Assembly (NCBI GenBank): GCA_959347315.1
Contig: OY365810.1
Span: 31,891,476-31,955,475 of the forward strand
Length of the DNA stretch: 64,000 nt
Direction of reading: 5' to 3'
DNA from: Bimastos eiseni
Taxonomy: Eukaryota > Annelida > Clitellata > Crassiclitellata > Lumbricidae
The notes below the pieces were generated by a model that saw nothing but the letters and a program-made list of their open reading frames with translations, did no database searches and was not told the origin of the DNA. Below, piece by piece: positions 55,929 to 64,000 of this stretch. The first letter of the stretch is position 1. Each line of letters begins with the position of its first letter. Both the position numbers and the translations under genes were made by a program.

Positions 55929-56186
55929 ATGTATATTAATATAAATGGCCTTAAAGGTGGAGTTTATGAGTTCGGCTGGGCACGAGATAAACATGTTTGC
56001 GAAGATCGGGCGGTGGAACAAAAACGCGTCCTGTTGTTTGGCCGACCCGAGCTTAGTTGTCGTTTTGCGTTGCTGTTGGGTCGATTCCGCGGCGATGGAC
56101 GACGGGATATGAACGGCGCAGACGACGAAGTCGGTTCGATGGTCGTCGAATCTGGTCCGAAAAGACGGACGGAATCATGGATTTAG
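55929..56186 (+). promoter_or_regulatory. Possible upstream ORF in the KDM3 5' UTR
   Basis: An ATG at 55,929 opens 85 codons ending 17 bases before the KDM3 ATG at 56,203; internal ATGs in the same frame occur at 56,109 and later. If the transcript starts upstream of 55,929 this could reduce main-frame initiation. The transcription start is unknown. Confidence 0.25.
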
Positions 56187-56202
56187 TGTTAATTGGGCGA
56201 CG

Positions 56203-56391
56203 ATGGCCCTGAAAATTCGCGAGGAGTTAGTAGGAAAGAGATTTCTGTCGCTGCTGAAGGGAGAAGGCGCTGGTCGGACTACCGATGCCTCTTCTGTCAG
56301 GTCACTGCTGCCTTCCAAATGGGATTGGCGTTCCGGAGTTATACGAGCGTCTTCCAGTTCACTTTATCAACAGAACGAAAACGATATCAAG
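56203..56391 (+). CDS. KDM3: KDM3 coding exon 1
   Basis: 63 codons from ATG (GGCGACGATGG context, purine at -3 and G at +4) to ATCAAG before donor GTTAGT. It holds VGKRFLSLLKGEGAG and WDWRSGVIRASSSS. Confidence 0.85.
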
Positions 56392-59300
56392 GTTAGTCCA
56401 TTTCACGAAACAGTTCTACACAGTTCTATGGTGATTTGGTCATATGTAAGCTTGCCAATGCACCATCGGATCACGATATCAGTCTATAGGCATTATTTGG
56501 GATCTGTGGCGTATACGTGGTGTAAATGTATGGTATTTTTGTTTCGTAAATTATTTCCATCTTTTTATCATTTAGTTTAATGCCGTGAATTATTTTAATA
56601 TTTATAATAATTCTTTGAGTCATTAGAAGTTGGATTGATGGCAGTTTTCATAAATGTAATGTGCATAATTGTAATATATACAACTTGTGTTTACGCTCAG
56701 AATTATTTTCATCAAACCAACTTCTATTTAAATAACCCCATTTGTTGTTATAAATGTGATTGAATACCTGGATTGCATGTTTATAACATTACAAAATATG
56801 GAAACCTATCCATGGTGACTACAATTATGTTTTGTATTTACTTGATTCTATATTAGGTCATGACAACATCCATGTAATGCCATTTATTTATATATTTTAT
56901 TTTTACATTTGAATAACAAATATTAAATATTTAGTTTATAAACTAAACACAGAAACTGTACAGTATATCATATAGTATTTAATTTATCATAAATGGACCT
57001 ATATGTATTGTATTGTATTGTGTGTATGTATGTATGTATGTATGTATTTTTGTGTGTGTTTGCATGCGTGTTTGTTCATTCGCCATTAACCAGTCATTTT
57101 CTTTGTTTTCGTTCTAACTTATTTGTTAACATCTGGTGCACACTTGCTTGTACAGTGTGATCATAAATTTAGTCCTTAGTGTTTAAGGCATGTCCTGTGG
57201 TGCTGTCTCTATGTCCTTAACTTGTTTGATGAATGTGCAATACATACATACATACTTATGTGTTTAGGTATGGGTGTGTGTGTGTTTTATACTTGGAAAT
57301 TTATGGTTTCATGGTCAGATGTCTGAGGTTCAGCAGTAGTGTTGTAGTCAAACTCTGGTGTAGCTAAAAAAAACTATTCACGTTCGATAGAGAATTTATT
57401 TTTCAGAAAAAAACAGCAACTTTTAACCTCAAGAATATATTCATTATATCATCTTTACTCTGCATGCCTTCCTGACAACTCTTATCTTTATTTTTTGCAA
57501 ACTCTGATTAAGGATTGTCACTCAATGGCATATTCAAAACTTCTGATACTTCTGCTTTATCACTACTTTTAGATATTATCCAACAGGAGTCTGAGGCTCA
57601 GAAATTTTCTTAACTAACAAGTATAGAGGCCTGTAACAGCATGTGTATGTGCGCATGTGTGTGTGTGTATGTATGTATGTATGTATACATGCATGCATGT
57701 ATGTATATGTATTCAGCATCATTCAGTGTACATGATATGTTACAGATGAGTTTTAGCAGTCAGTGGTTATTTGGTCAAAGGCTGTTCTGTTAAGGACAAA
57801 GTTCAGGCCCAATCCCCCACAGTGGCCCAGACTGGGGCCAAGGCTGCAACCTAGTACTTGTAAATTAAAGTGTTCTGGAGTTCAAGTAAATTGGTTAGAC
57901 CAGTGTTGCACTAAGTTCATGATTCCTAACTGTCTTGCTATAGTTGTGCTTGTGAATAAGCTGGTGTCCTGTGCTTGGCTTTCAAGCGGAGCTTTAAAAA
58001 TTTGGAGATTACGATTATGATTGTGTGTTGGGGTAAAAATATTCCAGGGATTGAAGTGGCATGCTTTACAATGAAATATTTTAAGGGGTAGCCAGTATTT
58101 TTTTCTTGAGAAAGTAAACAATTATGAACATGTTGGTCAGTCTGTCGAACACCAATAACTTTTCTACAAGATTGCAATAACTGCATCATTGGATGAACTG
58201 AATTTAGTCTGTTGCTGTGTTTTTGTGACCCCAGTGTCTGCATCTCTTTAAGAAGATCTGCAGCTCCATACCACATTTAAGACAACTGCTACTTACAAAT
58301 AGCTGTTTTCATAGATTGCGACACGGTAGCAAAATGTGTTATTTGTTTATTAAAATCTAACAATTCATATGTATATATGTATACATATATTTATGTATAA
58401 TTGTATGTATATATATATATACATATATATATATACATGGAGTTATTAAAGCGTTATTCTGAGCAAGACAATAATTTCTCAATCGTATTGGAGATCAGCA
58501 CATGCTTAGAATTTGAGTGCGTAAATGTGTGCTTTGAGCAAGTATGTCGAGATTATATCCTCCTATCCGGAGTAGGAACTCAGTACACATTTCATCAGGT
58601 CACAACATCCTCATGTGATCAGCTACAGTTTCCTCAAATGACCTAATGAATGCCTCAGCTCAAATATAGCAACTGCTGCAATTGCTCAAAACCATCCTGG
58701 AATTCTTCATTCACGTTATGTGTATATGGACATATAGCAGGCATTACAGAAAGCTTTTTTAAAGCTTTATGATATATAGATGTGTACGACAGTGGTTGTT
58801 GTGCTGGCCTGTCACTGCTTGGGGGAGGGGATTGAAATTCCATCCAGGACACAGAGATATGTTAACATAACAGTTACACAAACACCCTGTAGTTGCTTCT
58901 GCTAAAAGTGATTACCCTATGTTGTCTGTAGCTACCGATGAAAACTGTTGTTGAGGGACCAGAGCTTCATCCACCCTCATTGCTGAGAAAGACTTTATAA
59001 CTGTGAATGTCGTTTAGTGATAGCTGTAATGAGTGCATCCAATGCTGCAGGCATCGCTGTCAGAAGATAAAATTATCTAGTTATTCATTTTAGCTGTAGT
59101 GCATTATGAGCTGTGTCAAGTCCATCAGCATAAATTTTGGCAGCTATTCACCAGTTGAATTGGTGAGCATAGAAGAAGACACTATGCACGAAAAGCAAAG
59201 TCTATGATTTGGTTTGATTATTTGACTATTGCAATTCTCTTCTTACAGGCCTCCGTAAGGTCCGCCTGTACCATGTCCAGTCAGTTCTCAATGTTTTTGC

Positions 59301-61281
59301 TGCTACCAGATTGATATCATGCCTTCATAAATTCTCACACATCTCCTCCTTTATGGTCTATCATTTGCACTGACTTTCTCTCCCAGCTCACATTCAGTTC
59401 AAAGTTCTTGTCCTGGTCATTAATTCCAAACTGTGTTTGCTCCAAAATATCCAAAATGTATGGAGGTTCAGTGCCAGCAGATGATTAGCCAGGCAGTATA
59501 GTGAGCCACGGTATGAGCTTAAAGTTGAAGGTCTAGCTAAATTGCATAGCTGCCAACTACAGGAGGTCTACCTCTTATTTCAGGAGGTACATCTCACACT
59601 TCACTTATTGGCTGCCAGTGGTTGAGCTTAAAAAGCTCAACTGAATTGATGACCTGGTTACGCATATCATCCTCGTTATGGATGCTTCGTTAAATAAATT
59701 TATGTCAGTCAGTCAGATGACCTGGTTGGGGGTAAGGCAAGGGTTGCAAGAATATAAGAGGAATGTGAGCCCTGGAAATTGGCTGCCTATCAGAATACGT
59801 TGTTTCTGCCTGATTGTGCGCACACCCCAAGCTTTTGTCAAATGCATTTTAGTTATGAAGGAACTGTATGAATGTATATGTAACAATTTTATTTTTTTAC
59901 TCTCTTGACAGTTGTTTATGGATTTATTGAGTTTGATTGACTACATTGCATGAGCAGACTGTAACTTTAAATTTGTTTGTCTGTTCTGGCCTGGTGAGCC
60001 TGGTGAGCCCCTTGGTCTACTCAAGAACATCCAGGGAGTTTATTCTTAATGACATATTTATAAAACAGCACTACAGATACATGCCCTACACCTATACTAT
60101 AACGACCAGCAACATACTGCATTGTCAGAACTACCACAAGTTTTCATTCTGTAATGATGTTGCAGTGGCAACAATAAGCTTTGTTTAATCTGACTGGTGG
60201 TTGTTTTAAAATTCTACAGGTGCTTGTGGAGTATGATGACGTGGACTGGCAGCTCAGACAGTGGATTACAATTAAGGAGGTATTTCAAGTGTTCCTTGTG
60301 GAAGAAACTCTGACTTGGGTTCCATGCCAAGTCAACGGTCAGGCTTCATCATCGAAGCTACTTTATCCAGCTTTAGTAGGTGTTTCATAATTGTTAATGA
60401 AGTAGGCAATGTTAGGCATAGCTTTTCAGAGCATTGTAATCGTCGTACTCTGACTCATTCTGCGCTGCAGTTTTTCAGAGTCTCAGTCTAAGTAATGTAT
60501 TGATAGTTAATTTATTTAAACTCTTACAACTAATGTAGAGAAACGAAGTACTCATGGTAGCCAGAATGCTGAAGCAATATAAATGTCTGGTTATAATGCA
60601 GTCATTGTGACCTTAGAGAATACTCTGGCCTGTCATAGATAATCAGCATACTTAGTGTGGAATTTAGATGACAATGAGTGTGCTTTGTAACTAGACAGTT
60701 ACCTATAGAGTGTGTATTGTGTACTAGTCACACTGTCTTGTTGTCACGATTAATGGAAATTAGTTTTGGCAGTGTACTATGCATAGAATTTCAGTTCTTA
60801 CTCTTGTGATGTGTCTCAATGCATGACATGGCAAGATGATTTGGTTGGCATTGTCATTTGCATTAAGTATCATAAGCTTTGTCATTAATGTTATTGTTAT
60901 AAATAGCACTCTTAATTATCAGTGGATTCTTCTATGTTATTGTGAAAGTCACTGTCATCATAATCATGATTTTGTTGCCATAAGTTTTATAACTTGTTCA
61001 TTTTGATAGCTGTACTAGTAATGTAAAACAATTATCATCATCTTATCATCATAATGACCACAGTTTCATGTTTGTCATCATTATCCATTCCATTATCAGT
61101 CTGTCATCACCCAAGTAACATGTCAATCAACTTTACGATCTTTTTTTGCACATAGACCTTTCGACCTTTGCTGGACAAAAGTGGACTAACTGATGATGAA
61201 AGGCTGTCAAGGCCAGTGGAGTTTCTAGTGGACAGACGCCTGGAATTTGTTAGCCGAGGCACTGCCCTGCAGATGCTCAAG
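56203..61281 (+). CDS. KDM3: KDM3/JMJD1-type H3K9 demethylase, N-terminal three exons (partial)
   Basis: Family role: nuclear Fe(II)/2-oxoglutarate-dependent demethylase of mono- and dimethyl H3K9. Only the first 157 codons are in the window; the zinc finger and JmjC domain must lie beyond 64,000. The recognition rests on collinear N-terminal blocks: VGKRFLSL, W.W.SGVIRA, VLVEYDDVDWQLRQWI, QVFLVEETLTW, LLYPALTFRPLLDKSGL, RPVEFLVDRRLEFVS. These correspond to human KDM3A VGRRFLSL, W.W.SGTIRA, VCVEFDGESWRKRRWI, AFLVEHNLVL, ITYKPLLDKAGL and VRFLGDQQRVFLS. All three exons join in phase 0, and introns 1 (3.8 kb) and 2 (0.8 kb) are GT-AG. The start MALKIREELVGKRF matches the family's start position. 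Confidence 0.88.
58785..58990 (+). mobile_element. Possible SINE
   Basis: A tRNA-like start ('acgacagtggttgttgtgctgg', then 'gggattgaaattccatcc' at B-box distance) with a tail resembling the other SINE bodies ('ctaccgatgaaaactg'). Weak. Confidence 0.35.
59217..59700 (+). pseudogene. Decayed L2/CR1-type LINE polymerase tail with 3' end
   Basis: Translation gives DYCNSLLTGLRKVRLYHVQS, then AATRLISCLHKFSHISS, then AHIQFKVLVLVINSKLCL, the standard 'DYCNSLL.GLP...L..LQ.VQNAAARLI....HI.P.L..LHWLPV..RI.FK.L.L' block, with a stop in the HWLP region. The (GTCA)n run at 59,705-59,716 may be its 3' tail repeat. Confidence 0.7.
60220..60375 (+). CDS. KDM3: KDM3 coding exon 2
   Basis: 52 codons, phase 0 at both ends, acceptor ATTCTACAG, donor GTAGGT. 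It encodes VLVEYDDVDWQLRQWI, FQVFLVEETLTWVP and KLLYPAL. Confidence 0.92.
61156..61281 (+). CDS. KDM3: KDM3 coding exon 3
   Basis: 42 codons, phase 0 at both ends, acceptor GCACATAG, donor GTAATC. It encodes TFRPLLDKSGLTDDERLSRP and EFLVDRRLEFVSRGTA. Confidence 0.92.
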
Positions 61282-64000
61282 GTAATCATCATACTATGAC
61301 TCATTCTGCACTGTTTATGTTTCTGACCATGACCCACTGCCCAGTTTGCTAGCTGTAAGTAGAATGGAACATTTGGTATTATTATGCATGTATTGCTTTC
61401 AGTAGCAGTGAGACATCCGTTGGTGCATTAGGTGGGGTTAGATAATTAATTCTTATGATCTCCTCTTTCTCTTTGGCAGTCTCTGCTGCTGCGGTGAAAC
61501 CTGGACGCCATTCTGATTCCTTTAGTTCATCCATGAACTTCAATGACTCTGTTGTCAGAATTCACTTGTATCCAACTGTTGGTCGCTTTTCAGCAAATTC
61601 GCAATCCATGGTTCTGCTGTCTATTGGAATGAGCCACACATGCAGGATGTGTGAGTCTCCTTGGTTGACCTATTTGTGCATTTCTGCTTCTACACATCTT
61701 GTGGATGTTGGCACTCTCCAGTTGCTCTCTTTCTTGCAGTTTTCCACTCACTCGAAGTCTGAACTTGACTTTTCAACCTAACCTATCCTGGTTCTGCTCT
61801 TGCACCACCGCACGACCTCCACACAAACGGTTTCCGCCCTATTGATGTGACTCCTTCATATTAATAATAATGACGACGATTTATAAGGCACTGTAAACGC
61901 AGCCATACTTCTGCATAAGCGCCTAACAGACCTGGAATTCCGACGTGGCACCAGAACCCACCAACCTATTGCAGACTTGATTTGATATTGTGCTTGTGTA
62001 TAAATTGGTCTCTGTGATACAGCTCATGCCTGGTTATCTTGGAGTTTGTGCCTGGAACTGATATGTTAGGAGATCTTCATTACATTGTATTACATACACT
62101 GCTTCAGCTCTACAGGCTCAGATACTGCAAGCAGGCTAGTGGTTATGATGGCACTATAGTATATTTCCAAGCGGATTTAGGGTGGAGATCCAACATAAAA
62201 GGCGGCTGACAAATGTTCAATGTGGCAGCATTTGATGTGGCTTTAGACAGTCAGACTTTTGTTGGCCTTTGGAAGAGTGTGAGCCACTGCTGTACAAAGT
62301 CCATGAGTCCATGCACTGCGGAGTACAACTGTCTTATGTTATACAGACAACTTTGATGCTACTACTGCTGCTGTTGCACAAGCATTTAGGGCAATCAGAA
62401 CATATGTCTCAAGGGTATTTGGAAGTACTGTCCTGTAATTTTTACAAAATCATTTAAAGTTAAATTGTGTTGAGTTAAATTTCTGATGAGTATATTTACT
62501 TTTAGATTGAGCCTATCACCTAAAATGTTGATCTATTAATGCTCGATCTAGGGTTTTAATCAAAGTGCATTATGTGAAACTGACAGTTTATTATTAAACT
62601 ATGAGTTAAGGGATGAGCACTAGCTTAACGGTTAGTATGCTGAACTGTCAAAACAGTTGTCATGATTCTAAGCCCCTCCTAGATATAAAAGGATTTCAGG
62701 AATTCTGTTCCTCTGTTCTGTCAGTAAACCCTGTTCTGGAATGAGTGTGCTCTCTTTCAGTACTGATGGGAAGATCGGATGGCAATAGAGTGGCCACCTG
62801 CCATCATTAAACTGAGCCAAAGAATTACAATTAAGAACACTTAAAATCCATGGCAGTTTTTAAGGGTTAGCTTTGGGAACTATTTTTCTTTTTTATAAAC
62901 AGAGAGGAATTTCCAATTGTTGCTGCTATTGCAGTTGGTGTTGCTGTTGTTATTGTTGCTGTACGGCATGAGTGCTATGGAAGAACTGTGATTAGATTTT
63001 AAAACTTTATTCAAAGATTCTTCAGTAAGTATGGCTTGGCCAACTCATTCATTCATTGCAAAAATTTATATGATGCCCCTTCAAGGTCACTACTCAGGAC
63101 CGGCCCCGACCCTAACATGGCGGAAAAGAACAGTTTTAGGGCTATAGTCAGAGTGGACCCTGAGGGATAAGTGCGATGCCAACTGGAGCCTGTTACATAG
63201 CGAGGGGCAACCACTGAGAAGGCACGAGATGGTCATCATGAAGCTAATATATTACTGAGCAAGAAGCATGGAGAGGCTAACATTTCTGTTATTAAAACGA
63301 ATTAAAGCTCAGTTTTGGTACAATTAAAGCCTCAGTGATTGCTGAACAGATTACGTTACATTCGATTACATTGCTGATACCTATTGTTGCTAATACTGAT
63401 AACTGACTGTGTTTACCATGTGTGATTAGCTTACTCATTACAATTCTCAAGAAATTGCCTTCTCTACAGCTTCAAACACAAGAAATTATCTTCATGCTGA
63501 AGTACTCTCTTGCTTAAGGTTATAATTTATGGTCTTTGATGTAGGCCTGTGGAAATGTATACAGTCTTGTTGCTTAGAGCAGTTGCTACAGCCAGGCATA
63601 CCACTTGCCTTGTTAACTGTTTCTTTGTAAATGTTTTATCAGTTTGACTTTTGTACTCAACCAATGCCTAGATATTCACAACTCTCATAAAACCATTGAC
63701 TCTTCTAAAGGGTTCTGATCTTTGTCCTAAGAATGTTTTTGACAGTAGGCCATTCTGTCACAAACATTATTATTGTTGAGCCTTAACCCTGTTTGATATT
63801 TGAGATGCTTTCTATAAACAGGACACACTCCAGCTTTGTGATATTTCATATATACTTACTAAAGTTGTTAACATTAAGGAACCAGCAGTCTTCCTATGTG
63901 TACCTTTGCTTAAGGTGATAAATGAGCTACAATTTTCACCATCAGTGATACGTATGCACTTAGGGCTGTAGCAGAGATGTTCAACCTGAAAATCACCACT
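61282..64000. other. KDM3 intron 3 (partial)
   Basis: No further KDM3 exon is recognised. An open frame at 61,455-61,781 is probably repeat-derived. A SINE lies at 62,606-62,850, and 63,045-63,230 resembles a dispersed repeat ('ccccttcaaggtcactactcagg', also near 24,770 in the left arm). Confidence 0.5.
62606..62850 (+). mobile_element. tRNA-derived SINE
   Basis: The head 'TAGCTTAACGGTTAGTATGCTG' (A box) and 'GTCATGATTCTAAGCCCC' (B box) is followed by a body with 'gtggccacctgccat', related to the SINEs at 15,003 and 20,461. Confidence 0.6.

Larger units (their letters stand above)
53616..56202. other. Intergenic region and KDM3 promoter / 5' UTR
   Basis: The 3' flank of the unrecognised gene, a diverged direct duplication (54,887-55,095 and 55,263-55,437), a CAT/CATCAT-rich run near 55,530-55,600, and (TA)n at 55,862-55,905. 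From about 55,950 the DNA becomes GC- and CpG-rich up to the KDM3 start codon, as expected for a promoter-proximal 5' UTR. Confidence 0.6.
56392..60219. other. KDM3 intron 1
   Basis: 3.8 kb with (TATG)n tracts (57,010-57,045; 57,665-57,710), an AT palindromic microsatellite (58,375-58,437), a possible SINE (58,785-58,990) and a LINE tail (59,217-59,690). No coding exon seen. Confidence 0.6.

Noticed and set aside
61455..61781. A 108-codon frame in KDM3 intron 3 preceded by a CAG
   Set aside because: It has no similarity to the next part of KDM3 proteins and no donor at its end, and the opposite strand also gives a broken protein-like reading; probably repeat-derived.

Overview
The window is a piece of an animal nuclear genome. 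Genes are split by GT-AG introns, no bacterial-style operons are visible, and dispersed SINE-, LINE- and hAT-like repeats and microsatellites are abundant. The base composition, the recurrent word 'taggcctac' and the protein sequences suggest a marine invertebrate (ambulacrarian, cephalochordate or lophotrochozoan), but the species cannot be fixed from the sequence alone.

Three genes can be supported, all on the + strand. (1) 5.8-15.9 kb: a complete eight-exon coding region for alpha-1,6-mannosyl-glycoprotein 2-beta-N-acetylglucosaminyltransferase (MGAT2), a Golgi enzyme of N-glycan maturation. Its intron 4 carries a 1.27 kb hAT-like non-autonomous transposon. (2) 24.0-53.6 kb: an unrecognised gene whose visible exons are phase-compatible throughout. 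Six exons (Cys-rich segment, basic patch, long acidic run, second basic patch) lie at 24.0-26.6 kb. A 22 kb interval follows, then three mutually related duplicated exons (one without its AG acceptor) and four C-terminal exons ending at 53,615. The N-terminus was not found. (3) From 56.2 kb: the first three coding exons of a KDM3/JMJD1-type histone demethylase, which continues past the window end.

The most unusual part is 19.7-47.1 kb. The six exons of gene 2 lie in a 4,193 bp segment (22,632-26,824) that is present again as an equal-length inverted copy at 42,830-47,022. Between the arms is a head-to-tail array of a 4.29 kb unit: two full copies and one cut at 39,689. Each unit carries an intact 167-codon multi-membrane-span ORF on the minus strand with an RFX X-box-like site next to its ATG. 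A diverged, inverted, partial copy of the unit lies just outside the left arm (19,675-22,530). A short C-tract element with 'GTTATATAAC' and 'TTATATAATATGTGAAC..CCCC' ends sits at several junctions, including exactly at the right arm's outer edge. All of this lies in or beside what is probably one giant intron of gene 2, so a transcript would contain about 4.2 kb of self-complementary sequence. Either this is a very young palindromic/tandem rearrangement or an assembly artefact; long reads would decide.

The remainder is intron or intergenic DNA: SINE-like tRNA-derived elements, decayed LINE tails (L2/CR1-like and RTE/BovB-like), an uninterrupted 45-copy (ATGG) tract, minisatellites and ATT-rich intron DNA.
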